Numbered from the stretch's first letter, positions 15,539 through 24,713 are shown. The stretch is 38,045 bases of DNA from Rhodothermales bacterium (GCA_028278205.1 JANQES010000024.1:1-38045); one strand, 5' to 3'. Translations and numbers: made by a program. Notes: generated by a model not told the origin, from the sequence alone.

Positions 15539-15640
15539 TGAGTGTTTTAGTGTTTTGGTGTTATGGTGTTTTGGTGTTATCGTCTTTTGGTGAATTATGA
15601 GAACTAAAACACTCAAACACCAAAACACTTGAACACTAAA
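15539..15640. repeat. Hairpin of octamer words (TGTTTTGG/TGTTTTAG)
   Basis: The left arm from about 15540 to 15580 is five consecutive 8-bp words (TGTTTTAG, TGTTTTGG, TGTTATGG, TGTTTTGG, TGTTATCG). The right arm 15604-15640 carries the inverse words (AACACTCA, AACACCAA, AACACTTG, AACACTAA). The left arm begins three bases after a stop codon, and the right arm contains the TTG start and first codons of the S66 peptidase gene. Confidence 0.88.
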
Positions 15641-16564
15641 AAACCCTCTCCCCTCACCCCCGGCGACACGGTGGCCGTCCTCGCGCCGAGCAGCCCGCCG
15701 AAGAAACCGGGGCAGATCGAAGCCGGTATCGCCCGCCTCGAAAGCCTCGGCTACCGCGTCGAACGCGGGCGCCCGAGGCTCACGCCACGCGGCTACCTCG
15801 CCGGGCCGGACGCCGAACGCCTCGACGAATTCAACCGCTACCTGCGCCGCGACGACGTGAAGGCGCTCTTTTGCGTGCGCGGCGGCTACGGCGCCCTCCG
15901 CCTGCTGCCCCACCTCGATTATGCCGCCGCCCGCCAACATCCCAAGCTCCTCGTCGGCTATAGCGACGTTACGGCGTTGCATCTGGCTCTCTATAAAAAT
16001 GCCGGATGGCGCGGCCTCTCCGGCCCCCTGGTGGTGGAATGGGGCGATCTGGATGCCGAATCGGTGGCGCAGTTTCAGGCGATGGTGCAAGGCCGGGCGC
16101 CGCAGTCGCTTACCGGGCCGCGCGGCGAGAGGCTCACCGCCCTGCGCTCCGGCACCGCCGAAGGCGTCCTGCTCGGCGGCAACCTCACGATGCTCGTCCG
16201 GCTGCTGGGCACGCCCTACCTGCCGCCGCTCGACGGCGCGTTGCTCTTCCTCGAAGACGTCGGCGAGCAGCCCTATCGGATCGATGCGCTGCTGGCACAA
16301 CTCAAACTCGCGGGTATCCTCGACCGCCTCGGCGGGCTCATCCTGGGCGCGTTCACCGCGTGGCAACCCGATCACGACCGCCCTACCCTCACCCCGGCTG
16401 AAGTCTTTTTCGATTATTTACACGACGCCCCCTACCCCGTCGCCACCGGCCTCGTCTACGGCCATTTCACCAACAAAAGCACCATCCCGGTGGGCGTCCG
16501 GGCAAGGCTTGAAGTGACCGAAGACAACGCCGCCTTTTCGACTCTGGAGCCTGTGGTAGCGTAG
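15629..16564 (+). CDS. LD-carboxypeptidase (peptidase family S66)
   Basis: 311 residues. It trims the terminal D-residue from tetrapeptide stems during murein recycling. The family opening LTPGDTVAVLAPSSPP, the CVRGGYG turn, the nucleophile serine in LVGYSDVTALH, the glutamate in LFLEDVGE and the histidine in YGHFTNKSTIPVG make a complete Ser-Glu-His triad. No ATG lies near the conserved start. The only good start is TTG 15629, located inside a word-repeat arm, so residues MNTKK are encoded by the repeat. The length matches the family. It probably has its own transcription unit, since the hairpin separates it from the upstream genes. Confidence 0.92.
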   Translation: MNTKKPSPLTPGDTVAVLAPSSPPKKPGQIEAGIARLESLGYRVERGRPRLTPRGYLAGPDAERLDEFNRYLRRDDVKALFCVRGGYGALRLLPHLDYAAARQHPKLLVGYSDVTALHLALYKNAGWRGLSGPLVVEWGDLDAESVAQFQAMVQGRAPQSLTGPRGERLTALRSGTAEGVLLGGNLTMLVRLLGTPYLPPLDGALLFLEDVGEQPYRIDALLAQLKLAGILDRLGGLILGAFTAWQPDHDRPTLTPAEVFFDYLHDAPYPVATGLVYGHFTNKSTIPVGVRARLEVTEDNAAFSTLEPVVA

Positions 16565-16585
16565 CTCCTCGCATGCACCTGAAAA

Positions 16586-16665
16586 GTCCCGTAGGGACAA
16601 CCTGTATTTACAGGCCTATGAGTCATCCCGATTTTTGCAGCCCCGTAGGGGCGTCCTGTTTGTAG
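16586..16665. repeat. CCCGTAGGG-family repeat cluster 1 (left of the IS)
   Basis: Two units: GTCCCGTAGGGAC (16586-16598) followed by CCTGTA...TACAGG, and GCCCCGTAGGGGC (16640-16652) followed by GTCCTGTTTGTAG. It lies between the S66 peptidase stop and the insertion sequence. The same family resumes on the other side of the IS at 17991. Confidence 0.85.
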
Positions 16666-16679
16666 TACATCGTGTAGAG

Positions 16680-17960
16680 CCGGGCAGATAGGTAACACTT
16701 CAGACCGGCAACATAGGTAACACTTTTTACGGTCTAACTTTGAAGTCGCGCTCGTCGAGACGCGCCAGCAACACCTCGTAAAAATACACACTCCAGAGAC
16801 CATCAGCCACCTCTTCGAGCGCGATCCACTCGTTCGACAACGCCTGGCTGAGGAACACCTGACGCTGCTTGAAGCGGAACATACCCGCCGTCGAGACCCG
16901 ACGCACTTCATAATGACCTGCATAAGCCGGTTCCGCAAGCTGCTCCGGGAAGGCACGGGCCGACTGGGCATAGACCGAAGCCGGCACCGCCCCACCGAGC
17001 GCTTCGTGCGGTCGCTCGTGGTTGAACTCCTGCTGGAAGGCATCGAACCGTTCCTGTTGCTGCGTCATCTCGTGCTCGGGCGGGCGCGTCGTCTCGGCCT
17101 TGAGCGTGCGATGCATCCGCTCGTGCCGACCGTTCTGCTGGGGCTTGCCCGGCGCGATGCGTTGCCGAGAGATGCCCAGTTTGATCCACCATACCGACAA
17201 ACGAGACAGCCCCCAGAGCGCGTTTGTGGCAAAGGGCCTGCCGTTGTCAGTGCGGATCGCCTCGGGCAGGCCCCGCTCCTTGAAGAGCCGCTCAAAGACT
17301 GCAAAAGCCCCTTTTTGCTGCGTTGAGGGCAAGGCTCGGCAGGCCAGAAGATACCGCGAGTGGGCATCGGTGACCGTCAACGGGTAGCAGTACACGCCGT
17401 TTTGCAGACGGAACTCCCCCTTGAAGTCGGCTCCCCAAACTTGGTTGGGCGCGGTCGTCACGAGTGTGCCTGCTCCCGGATGCTTGGTCTTGCGAGGGCG
17501 GCGTTTGCCCTCGACGAGACCGTGTCGTTTGAGCAGGGCCCCGACGGTGCTCGCAGCCGGGAAGCTCACGTCCGGATACCGGGGACGCAGGTAGTCGATG
17601 AGCTTGCGCGGTCCCCAGCGCGGATGGCTGCGCCGGGTCTCAAGCAGCAAGGCCTCGATGTCCTCGGCCGTTCGATGGGGGCAGTAGTGGGGGGCTCGAC
17701 TCTGGTCTTTGAGCCCGTCGAGGCCCTGTTCGTGGTAACGGTCGAGCCACTTGTATCCGGTCTTGCGCGAGACGCCGAAGCGGGCGCAGAGTTCGGTCAT
17801 GGTGTAGAGGCCATCCTCATAGGCGAGGACGAAGCGGGTGCGTTGTTTCATGGGATCGGTCTGGTTCCAGGGCATAGCGCATCGGGGTTAGTGGAGGGCT
17901 ATGCCAGTGAACGAAACTGTTACCCATGTTGCCGGTCTATTTTGTTACCTATCTACCCGG
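16680..17960 (-). mobile_element. IS481-family insertion sequence, about 1.28 kb
   Basis: Terminal inverted repeats of about 44 bp are visible: 16680-16724 and 17917-17960. Each carries an outer AGATAGGTAACA-type copy and an inner CCGGCAACAT(A/G)GGTAACA copy, a doubled transposase-binding arrangement. They enclose a single complete transposase gene. No clear target duplication is visible beside the ends. The element sits inside a CCCGTAGGG repeat cluster, which it probably split. Confidence 0.88.
16727..17875 (-). CDS. IS481-family transposase
   Basis: 382 residues from ATG 17875 (MPWNQTDPMKQRTRFVLAYE), the canonical start of this group. A helix-turn-helix (about 25-45, ELCARFGVSRKTGYKWLDRY) precedes an rve-type integrase core. 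The core has candidate catalytic residues Asp150 (VWGADFKGEF), Asp210 (IRTDNGRPF) and Glu252 (QQNGRHERMHRTLK), then EFNHERPHEALG and a C-terminal DNA-binding tail. Length and motifs are intact, so the element could be active. Confidence 0.95.
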   Translation of the reverse strand: MPWNQTDPMKQRTRFVLAYEDGLYTMTELCARFGVSRKTGYKWLDRYHEQGLDGLKDQSRAPHYCPHRTAEDIEALLLETRRSHPRWGPRKLIDYLRPRYPDVSFPAASTVGALLKRHGLVEGKRRPRKTKHPGAGTLVTTAPNQVWGADFKGEFRLQNGVYCYPLTVTDAHSRYLLACRALPSTQQKGAFAVFERLFKERGLPEAIRTDNGRPFATNALWGLSRLSVWWIKLGISRQRIAPGKPQQNGRHERMHRTLKAETTRPPEHEMTQQQERFDAFQQEFNHERPHEALGGAVPASVYAQSARAFPEQLAEPAYAGHYEVRRVSTAGMFRFKQRQVFLSQALSNEWIALEEVADGLWSVYFYEVLLARLDERDFKVRP

Positions 17961-17990
17961 TCCGTACCTCGTATTTCCTCTAAAAAAATA

Positions 17991-18109
17991 GCTCCGTAGG
18001 AGCGGCCTGTTCAAAAGAATCCGCTGCATCGGCTTTGAACAGGTCGCCCCTACGGGGCTTTTTTTAGGAAGGGGCTGTTTTCTACAAACAGGACGTCCCT
18101 ACGGGGCTT
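17991..18109. repeat. CCCGTAGGG-family repeat cluster 2 (right of the IS)
   Basis: GCTCCGTAGGAGC (17991-18003) with CCTGTTCAAAAGAATCCG leads to a central GCTGCATCGGC and back through TTTGAACAGG to GCCCCTACGGGGC (18046-18058). This forms a long hairpin. A further inverse unit ends at about 18108. The hairpin core recurs at 32531-32597 and, inverted, at 37792-37859. The 341-base gap 17961-18301 otherwise holds only the small hairpin at 18152. Confidence 0.88.
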
Positions 18110-18151
18110 CTCCACAAGTCAGGGTCGAAGGCATCCTCTCATCCCCTTTTT

Positions 18152-18200
18152 CGAAAATCGTGCAGCGATTTTCGAAACGACTTTCGAAGCGAATTTCGAA
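18152..18200. repeat. Hairpin and TTTCGAA words upstream of purN
   Basis: CGAAAATCG (18152-18160) and CGATTTTCG (18166-18174) form a 9-bp stem with a 5-base loop, followed by two further TTTCGAA words up to about 18200. It could be a leader hairpin for purNH or another word-repeat element. No known purine riboswitch layout is recognisable. Confidence 0.6.
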
Positions 18201-18301
18201 ATGTCTTTAAATCCTTTCTCGCCTTTGGGTTGTACTATGCCACCGGATAATTCCGAATGTGAAAACAGGACTGCATGAAGCCTATCGATACGGAGGCGCC
18301 G

Positions 18302-18958
18302 ATGCGTCTGGCCGTTTTTGCCTCGGGCGGCGGCACCAACTTTCAGGCCATCCTGGACGCCGTCGAAAGCGGTTCGCTGCTCATCACGGTGGCGCTGTGC
18401 CTGAGCAATACGACGAAAGCCGGTGCGCTGGCCCGCGCCGAACGGCACAGCGTCCCCACCGCCGTGCTCAACCCGCGCGATTTCGAGGTGGAGGCAACGT
18501 ACGTGGAGGCGTTGATGAATGTGCTCGACGAACACGGCGTCAACTTCATCGCATTAGCAGGGTATCTGCGCAAAATACCGGCGGCGGTGGTGACGGCTTT
18601 TCGGAGGCGGATGCTCAACATTCATCCGGCGTTGCTGCCGGCTTTCGGCGGGAAGGGGCTGTACGGACAGCGCGTACACAAAGCTGTGCTCGAATACGGC
18701 GCCCGCTGGTCCGGCGCCACGGTTCATCTGGTCGATGAAGAGTACGACACCGGCCCTATCGTGCTGCAAGAACCCGTCCCCGTGCTGCCCGGCGATACGC
18801 CGGAGACGCTCGCCGCGCGGACGCTAAGGGTCGAACATCGTCTCTACCCGCAAGCCCTCCGGCTCTTCGCCGAAGGCCGCGTGACCGTCGAGGGACGGAT
18901 CGTTCAGATCGAAGAGGCGCCTGCCGCTTCCCCCGAAATCCCCTTTTCAAATTCCTGA
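18302..18958 (+). CDS. purN: Phosphoribosylglycinamide formyltransferase
   Basis: 218 residues. It transfers a formyl group from 10-formyltetrahydrofolate to GAR, the third step of purine synthesis, in the cytoplasm. The start at 18302 is chosen over ATG 18275 because GGAGG lies 6-7 bases upstream and the family begins MRLAVFASGGGTNFQAILDA. Catalytic residues are visible as Asn and His in MLNIHPALLPAF and Asp in EYDTGPIVLQ. purH follows after 19 bases, so the two form a purine operon. Confidence 0.96.
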   Translation: MRLAVFASGGGTNFQAILDAVESGSLLITVALCLSNTTKAGALARAERHSVPTAVLNPRDFEVEATYVEALMNVLDEHGVNFIALAGYLRKIPAAVVTAFRRRMLNIHPALLPAFGGKGLYGQRVHKAVLEYGARWSGATVHLVDEEYDTGPIVLQEPVPVLPGDTPETLAARTLRVEHRLYPQALRLFAEGRVTVEGRIVQIEEAPAASPEIPFSNS

Positions 18959-18977
18959 TTGCCCAATCCCAAACCCC

Positions 18978-20582
18978 ATGATCGAAGTCAAAGACCTTCC
19001 TCCTCCGCCCGATCAGGTCCGGGTGCGCCGCGCGCTGCTTTCGGTGTATGACAAAGCCGGCCTTGTCGAATTTGGCCGGAAGCTGGCTGAACAAGGTGTC
19101 GAACTGGTTTCGTCGGGTGGGACGGCCCGTGTGCTGCGCGAAGCCGGCCTCGCCGTCGAAGATGTCTCGAACGTTACCGGCTTTCCCGAAATCCTCGGAG
19201 GCCGTGTCAAGACGTTGCATCCGGCGGTGCATGGCGGGCTGCTGGCGCGGCGCAACGACCCCGATGACCTCGCCGAACTCGACGCCCACGCCATCGCCCC
19301 GTTCGACCTCGTGGTGGTCAACCTCTATCCGTTTTCCGACACTATCGCCCGCGCGGGCGTTACCGAGGCCGAAGCGGTCGAAAATATCGACATCGGCGGG
19401 CCGGGGATGGTGCGGGCTGCGGCCAAAAACTTTGCCTTCGTCGCGGTGGTGACGTCGCCGGATGATTATAACGCCGTACTCGAAGAAATGGCCGCCAACG
19501 ACGCGCAGGTTTCGATGGCGATGCGGCGCCGGCTGGCTCACGCCGCCTTCGAACACACCGCCTCCTACGACCGCGCCATCGCCGACTACTTCGCCGGCAC
19601 CAACGGCCACGCCGGGGCCGAAGACACGATGCCCGAAACGCTCGACCTGTCGCTGCCGCGCGTGCAGACGCTGCGCTACGGCGAAAACCCGCATCAGCAG
19701 GCCGCGCTCTACGGAGACACCGAGCGGTTCTTCGAAAAACTCCACGGCAAAGCGCTGTCTTTCAACAACTTGATCGATCTCAGCGCCGCGCTCATGCTCA
19801 TCGATGAGTTTGCCGACGACGACCCGGCGTGCGCCATCCTCAAGCATACTAACCCGTGCGGCGTGGCCGTCGCCGAGACGCTCGAAGCGGCCTATCATCA
19901 GGCTTTCGCCACCGACCGGCAGTCGCCCTTCGGCGGCATCGTGGTGGTCAACCGCCCGCTCGACCGCGCCACCGCCGAAGCCATCAATAGCATCTTCACC
20001 GAAATCATCATCGCCCCCGACTTTGAAGAGGGCGTGCTCGATTTCTTGATGAAAAAGAAAAACCGCCGGCTGATCCGTAAAAAAGCGCCCGCTCGCCAGG
20101 GCGAACGCCTCGACGCGCGGACGGTGCTCGGCGGGATCCTGGCGCAGGAGCGCGACCCCGTCCTGCCCGATCCGCAGACGCAGCGCGGGCGTTACGACAT
20201 TGTCACTGAGCGCGCGCCGGTCGACGCCGAATGGAAAGACCTCGACTTTGCCTGGCGCGTGGTCAAACACGTCAAGAGCAACGCCATCGTCTATGCCCGA
20301 GACCGCGCGACGCTCGGCATCGGCGCCGGCCAGATGAGCCGTATCGATTCGTCTGAAATTGCAGTACTTAAAGGCAAGAAATCGGAACTCGATTTTGCCG
20401 GATCCGTAGTCGCTTCAGACGCCTTCTTCCCCTTTGCGGACGGCCTCGTAGCAGCGGCGGAGAGCGGCGCGCGCGCGGCCATCCAGCCGGGCGGATCGAT
20501 CCGCGACGAAGAGGTCATCGCCGCCGCCAACGAACACGGCATGGCGATGGTCTTCACGGGAAAACGGCATTTTCGGCATTAA
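18978..20582 (+). CDS. purH: Bifunctional AICAR transformylase / IMP cyclohydrolase
   Basis: 534 residues. It catalyses the last two steps to IMP. The N-terminal MGS-like cyclohydrolase domain (about 15-200) shows [39 protein letters not shown] and [16 protein letters not shown]. The C-terminal transformylase domain has the catalytic KHTNPCG (Lys-His pair), [12 protein letters not shown] and the final [11 protein letters not shown] and FTGKRHFRH. The gene is complete and follows purN closely. A word-repeat hairpin lies about 90 bases after the stop. Confidence 0.97.
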   Translation: MIEVKDLPPPPDQVRVRRALLSVYDKAGLVEFGRKLAEQGVELVSSGGTARVLREAGLAVEDVSNVTGFPEILGGRVKTLHPAVHGGLLARRNDPDDLAELDAHAIAPFDLVVVNLYPFSDTIARAGVTEAEAVENIDIGGPGMVRAAAKNFAFVAVVTSPDDYNAVLEEMAANDAQVSMAMRRRLAHAAFEHTASYDRAIADYFAGTNGHAGAEDTMPETLDLSLPRVQTLRYGENPHQQAALYGDTERFFEKLHGKALSFNNLIDLSAALMLIDEFADDDPACAILKHTNPCGVAVAETLEAAYHQAFATDRQSPFGGIVVVNRPLDRATAEAINSIFTEIIIAPDFEEGVLDFLMKKKNRRLIRKKAPARQGERLDARTVLGGILAQERDPVLPDPQTQRGRYDIVTERAPVDAEWKDLDFAWRVVKHVKSNAIVYARDRATLGIGAGQMSRIDSSEIAVLKGKKSELDFAGSVVASDAFFPFADGLVAAAESGARAAIQPGGSIRDEEVIAAANEHGMAMVFTGKRHFRH

Positions 20583-20674
20583 CGGTTTTTCGTCGTATCT
20601 TCTGCGGAATGGGGGCGGTCTGTTTGAACGGACCTGCCCTTGATCCATCACATGCTGCCCTTGCATCGCGTGGG

Positions 20675-20770
20675 GGTGTTATAGTGTTAAGGTGTTCCAG
20701 GATTGAGTTCTGTTGACCTCATCCCAACTAAAACACTTTAACACTATAACACTAAACACCTGAACACTGT
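20675..20770. repeat. Hairpin of GTGTTA(T/A)A words
   Basis: The left arm 20675-20697 (GTGTTATA, GTGTTAAG, GTGTTC words) pairs with 20731-20753 (AACACTTTAACACTATAACA), and further AACACCTGAACACTG words run to 20770. It uses nearly the same word as the element at 15539-15640. It lies between purH and mreB. Confidence 0.8.
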
Positions 20771-20828
20771 CGCGCCGGGCAGATGCATGGATCGCCTTGA
20801 CATAAAGCGATCTACCTGAACAACATAC

Positions 20829-21839
20829 ATGGGCTTTTTCAGATTCTCGTCGGATGTCGCCATCGACCTCGGCACGGCCAATACCCTGATCTACATCAAA
20901 GGCAAGGGTATCGTCCTCAACGAGCCGAGCATCGTGGCCGTCAGCCGCAACACCCGCAAACCGATAGCCATCGGGCACGAAGCGCTCCAGATGCACGAGC
21001 GCACGCATAAAGAGATCGAGACCGTACGCCCCCTCAAAGACGGTGTCATCGCTGACTTCGAGGTGGCCGAACAGCTTATCCGGGGGTTGATTCAGAAAGT
21101 GCAGAAAAGCTGGTTCACCTCGATCCGGCAGATGGTTGTCTGCATCCCCAGCGGTATCACCGAAGTCGAAAAACGCGCCGTCCGCGATAGCGCTGAACAC
21201 GCCGGCGCCAAGCAGGTCTACCTCATCGCCGAACCGATGGCCGCCGCTATCGGCATCGGCCTCGACGTCGAAGAACCCGTCGGCAACATGATCGTCGACA
21301 TCGGCGGCGGGACCACCGAGATCGCCGTGATTGCGCTCTCGGGCATCGTCATCGACGAGTCGATCCGGGTGGGCGGCGACGAGATCGACGAGGCGATCCT
21401 GCAATATTTCAAACGGCATCACAACCTGCTCATCGGCAACCGGACGTCCGAGCGCATCAAGTGCGAAGTGGGCAGCGCCGTCGAACTGAGCCCGGAGTTG
21501 GAAATCTCGGTCAAAGGCCGCGACCTCGTCAGCGGCATTCCGAAAGTCCGGACGATCTCGTCGGAAGACGTGCGCGAAGCCCTGGGCGATGCCGTCGGGC
21601 AGATTACCGCCGCCGTGCTGCGTTGCCTGGAACGCACGCCGCCCGAACTGGGCTCGGACATCCTGGAGCGCGGCATCATGCTCACCGGCGGCGGGGCGAT
21701 GCTCAAAGGGATGGACACGACCATCCGCAACCGGGTCGAACTGCCCGTCTACGTGGCCGAAGACCCTTTGACGGCGGTCGTCCGGGGCACGGGCAAAGTG
21801 TTAGAAAACGTCGAAGCTTACAAACGGGTGTTGATGTGA
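20829..21839 (+). CDS. mreB: Rod-shape actin homologue MreB
   Basis: 336 residues, the usual MreB length. This cytoplasmic actin-like filament protein organises the cell-wall elongation machinery. The ATP-binding actin motifs are clear: DVAIDLGTANTLIYIKG (phosphate 1), NMIVDIGGGTTEIAVIALSG (phosphate 2) and GIMLTGGGAMLKGMD (adenosine). It is followed after 130 bases by mreC, with a small hairpin between. Confidence 0.97.
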   Translation: MGFFRFSSDVAIDLGTANTLIYIKGKGIVLNEPSIVAVSRNTRKPIAIGHEALQMHERTHKEIETVRPLKDGVIADFEVAEQLIRGLIQKVQKSWFTSIRQMVVCIPSGITEVEKRAVRDSAEHAGAKQVYLIAEPMAAAIGIGLDVEEPVGNMIVDIGGGTTEIAVIALSGIVIDESIRVGGDEIDEAILQYFKRHHNLLIGNRTSERIKCEVGSAVELSPELEISVKGRDLVSGIPKVRTISSEDVREALGDAVGQITAAVLRCLERTPPELGSDILERGIMLTGGGAMLKGMDTTIRNRVELPVYVAEDPLTAVVRGTGKVLENVEAYKRVLM

Positions 21840-21845
21840 GAGATA

Positions 21846-21900
21846 CTGCGTAGTGCGTACTTCGTATTGCTTATTGTTTGAGAAATACGAAGTACGTTTC
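21846..21900. repeat. Hairpin between mreB and mreC (CGTACTTCGTATT)
   Basis: CGTACTTCGTATT near 21857-21869 and AATACGAAGTACG near 21884-21896 are inverse copies. Heptamer words TACTGCG and TAGTGCG precede the left arm, as in the element at 9323. The left arm begins within ten bases of the mreB stop. Confidence 0.75.
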
Positions 21901-21969
21901 GATAGCATGTAAACCATTGGGACGAGCGCCAAGGATAGCAATTATCACCTTGTTCGCCCCCAAGAAACC

Positions 21970-22797
21970 ATGCCATTCCGTCTCTGGGATCGTATTCGTG
22001 ATTGGGTCATCCTCGCGGCTCTGCTGCTTAGCTCGGTCGTGCTGATGCTGGCGCAGAACGACCCGATGCTTCGGGGGCTGCGCGGCGCCTCGCTGGAGAT
22101 CACCAGTTGGGTCGAGGCGCGCTTTGCCTGGGTGGGCCAGTTCTTTCGCGCTATCGACGAGAACGAAGTCCTCCGCCGCGACAACATCGAACTGTCGAGC
22201 CAGCTTGCGCGGCTGCGCGAGGCCCAGCTCGAAAACGAACGGCTGAAACGGCTGCTGGTCTTCCATCAAGACAGTTCGTATCAGAAAATTGCAGCCCGGA
22301 TCATCCGCAAAGACATCTACGGACAGGAAAATTTCTTGACGCTCGACGTCGGGCGGGCCGACGGCGTGGCACCGGGCATGCCGGTGGTCGATGAAAAAGG
22401 CATTCTGGGCATGGTGGTTTTTATCAGTGAGCACTACAGCCGCGTCTTGCCCTACCTCAATACCGAATTTCACGTCGCCGCCAAGATTCAACCCTTACAG
22501 GCCGACGGCATGATTAGCTGGCCGGGCAGCCGTCCCAACATGCTGGTGCTCGAAAACATCGTCAAGACCGAACCCGTTGAGAAAGGGCAACTTGTCGTCA
22601 CCAGTTTGTCCAGCAGCATTTTCCCACCGGGCTATCTGGTTGGAGAAATCGACTCGGTAGCGAACCGTCCCGGCGAAAACTTGTTAGAGATCCACGTGCG
22701 GCCGGCTTCCCCACTCAGCACGGCACAGCACGCCTTCGTGATCTTGCAACAACCTGACCTGGAACAGGAACGGCTGGAAGTACAATCATTGCGATAG
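21970..22797 (+). CDS. mreC: Rod shape-determining protein MreC
   Basis: 275 residues. One N-terminal membrane anchor (about 9-29, DWVILAALLLSSVVLMLAQN) is followed by a coiled coil (about 55-90, ENEVLRRDNIELSSQLARLR) and the periplasmic beta-barrel MreC domain (DGVAPGMPVVDEKGILGMVV, ...VVTSLSSSIFPPGYLVGEI). It forms the periplasmic scaffold of the elongasome. mreD, which normally follows, is absent here; instead a word-repeat hairpin and a PBP4-type gene follow. Confidence 0.94.
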   Translation: MPFRLWDRIRDWVILAALLLSSVVLMLAQNDPMLRGLRGASLEITSWVEARFAWVGQFFRAIDENEVLRRDNIELSSQLARLREAQLENERLKRLLVFHQDSSYQKIAARIIRKDIYGQENFLTLDVGRADGVAPGMPVVDEKGILGMVVFISEHYSRVLPYLNTEFHVAAKIQPLQADGMISWPGSRPNMLVLENIVKTEPVEKGQLVVTSLSSSIFPPGYLVGEIDSVANRPGENLLEIHVRPASPLSTAQHAFVILQQPDLEQERLEVQSLR

Positions 22798-22798
22798 G

Positions 22799-22890
22799 GA
22801 AATGGCAAATGAGCAAATGAGGCAAATGGGCAAATGAGCAATCCAGCTTTTATTTGCCATTTGCAGATTTGCCATTTGCAAATTTGCCTA
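22799..22890. repeat. Hairpin of GCAAATG(A/G) octamer words
   Basis: Directly after the mreC stop, GCAAATGA/GGCAAATG words (22801-22841) face the inverse words ATTTGCCATTTGC... (22852-22887). It separates mreC from the next gene. The rest of the gap up to 23049 has no recognisable gene. Confidence 0.82.
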
Positions 22891-23049
22891 CGTAGCGCTA
22901 AAAAACCCAACTGGGAGGTTATCTCAGACGTTATTTAGCATTTTCTTAATTATACTCTTATCTTACCCGCAGAGCGCGCGGAGTATCAGGCGTGTCGGGC
23001 CTCTTCCCCACCGGCCCGGCGGCGTCTTCCGAGCGTTCTCCCAACCATC

Positions 23050-24582
23050 ATGAGCCATCATACTGCCCCCAAAACGCTTGCGCTCGGCCTCGTGTTGTGC
23101 GTGTGGCTGTGCCCGGCGTCGCTCTCGGCCCAATCCGCCGGCAGCGCGCAAGCCGACCTCCAACGCGCCATCGACGAAGCCCTCGACGACGCGGCGTTCT
23201 CCAACGGATGGTGGGGCGCCATGGTCGTGGATCTCACCACGGGCACGACGCTCTACCGCCGAAACGTCGACCGCAGCTTCGTGCCGGCTTCGAATACGAA
23301 GCTCTACACGACGGCGGCGGTCCTCGATCAGCTCGGGCCTTCGTATCGATACCGCACGGAGGTTTTCATCGACGGGCCGATCAACAACGGCGTCCTGGAG
23401 GGCAACGTGATCGTGCGCGGATCGGGCGACCCCGTCATCGGCGGGCGCTTTTATAACGGCGACCGCGTGGCCGTCTTCCGCGCCTGGGCCGATTCGCTGC
23501 GCGCCCTCGGCATCACCCGCATCAACGGCGACCTCGTCGGCGACGACAACGTCTTCGACGACACCCCCCTGGGCTATGGCTGGAGTTGGGACGACGAAAC
23601 CTACTGGTATGCGGCCCAGGTAAGCGGCCTCTCGTTTAATGACAACAACGTCGATTTCGCCATTGAAGCCCGCAGGCCGGGCCAATCGGCTCGGGTCTCG
23701 TGGGAGCCTTTCAACACCGATTACGTCCGCGTGGTCAACAAGACGATCACGATCTCTGCCGATAGTTCGCTCGACGAAGGCTACAGCCGCGCGCGCGGCA
23801 CCAATACCATCGAACTGTCGAGCCGGGTGCCTGCCGGAAGGACGGACTTCGAATCGCTCTCCCTGAAAAATCCGACGCGGTTTTTCGTCCACGTCTTGCG
23901 CGAGACGCTTTTGCGCCAGGGCCTGGTCGTCGATGGCGATCCGGTTGACGTAGATGATCTATCGATTAAGCCCGATTATGCGGCGGGTCGGTACCAGCGG
24001 GTGGCCGCCCATCGATCGCCGCCGCTGGCCGAGATCGCGAAGGTCATCAACAAACGAAGCCAGAATCTCTACGCCGAGCAGGTGCTGCGCACGCTGGCCG
24101 CCGAACGCCCTATCGAAGACGACGACGACGACCTGGCGCCGGGCTCCGCTGCGATGGGCCTCGAAAGAGCCATGGCGACGTTCGTTAAAGCCGGCATAGA
24201 CACCAGCCGGATTCAGCTTGTCGACGGCTCCGGGCTTTCGCGGATGAATCTGGTGACGCCGGCGATGACGATGGCCTTGCTTCGGTACATGGCCACTCAC
24301 CCCGACGCCTCGGTACGCGATGCCTACGTCGAATCGATGGCGGTGGGAGGCCGGGACGGGACGTTGCAGTTTCGCTTCCGGCGCGGGCCTGCCAGCGGGG
24401 GCAAGGTGAAAGCAAAAACCGGCACGCTCGGTAACGTCAGCGCCCTGAGCGGCTACATACCCTCGGCCAGCGGCGCCGATCTGGCTTTTGTGTTGATGTG
24501 CAACCACTACACGACCAGCGGGCGGAGCGTACGCAGGGTTCAAGACCGCGTCGTAAGCCTGCTGGCGGCCTACAAGCCGTGA
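23050..24582 (+). CDS. dacB: D-alanyl-D-alanine carboxypeptidase/endopeptidase, PBP4 (S13) type
   Basis: 510 residues with a signal peptide (about 1-27, ALGLVLCVWLCPASLSAQ). It is a periplasmic penicillin-binding protein that removes terminal D-alanine and cuts crosslinks. The active-site motifs are Ser81-N-T-Lys84 (FVPASNTKLYTT), S-Q-N (INKRSQNLYAEQ) and KTG (KAKTGTLGNVSALSGY). The long insertion between motifs 1 and 2, containing GSGDPVIGGR, is typical of the S13 family. An intrinsic terminator follows. Confidence 0.94.
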   Translation: MSHHTAPKTLALGLVLCVWLCPASLSAQSAGSAQADLQRAIDEALDDAAFSNGWWGAMVVDLTTGTTLYRRNVDRSFVPASNTKLYTTAAVLDQLGPSYRYRTEVFIDGPINNGVLEGNVIVRGSGDPVIGGRFYNGDRVAVFRAWADSLRALGITRINGDLVGDDNVFDDTPLGYGWSWDDETYWYAAQVSGLSFNDNNVDFAIEARRPGQSARVSWEPFNTDYVRVVNKTITISADSSLDEGYSRARGTNTIELSSRVPAGRTDFESLSLKNPTRFFVHVLRETLLRQGLVVDGDPVDVDDLSIKPDYAAGRYQRVAAHRSPPLAEIAKVINKRSQNLYAEQVLRTLAAERPIEDDDDDLAPGSAAMGLERAMATFVKAGIDTSRIQLVDGSGLSRMNLVTPAMTMALLRYMATHPDASVRDAYVESMAVGGRDGTLQFRFRRGPASGGKVKAKTGTLGNVSALSGYIPSASGADLAFVLMCNHYTTSGRSVRRVQDRVVSLLAAYKP

Positions 24583-24583
24583 C

Positions 24584-24612
24584 CCGAAAAAGGGCTTTTT
24601 TCGGCTTTTTTA
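24584..24612 (+). terminator. Intrinsic terminator after dacB
   Basis: CCGAAAAA and TTTTTCGG form a stem around GGGC, followed by CTTTTTT. It begins directly after the dacB stop codon. Confidence 0.8.
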
Positions 24613-24713
24613 AAAACATCCTCAAATAAAATTCCGCTTTAAGGAAACGTCAGACCCCGCATCTGGCGTATAAGGTGATCTTGGCATCATGAGAGCAAGT
24701 TGTCATTATATAG

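Noticed and set aside
15539..15640. Possible CRISPR array (regular short repeats)
   Set aside because: The words are contiguous 8-mers without spacers and are followed by an inverse arm. No cas gene is present in the window. The same reasoning applies to the other word repeats.
16660..17980. Target-site duplication of the IS481 element
   Set aside because: Comparing the bases just outside both ends gave no clear direct repeat, so none is reported.
18110..18301. Purine riboswitch upstream of purN
   Set aside because: Only a short AT-rich hairpin and repeat words are visible; no three-way junction with conserved loops could be found.
18275..18301. Upstream ATG as the purN start
   Set aside because: The ATG at 18302 has GGAGG at the right distance and matches the family N-terminus; the nine extra codons do not.
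18756..20270. 504-codon minus-strand frame opposite purH
   Set aside because: purH motifs are complete on the plus strand; this frame is His/Arg/Gly-rich shadow.
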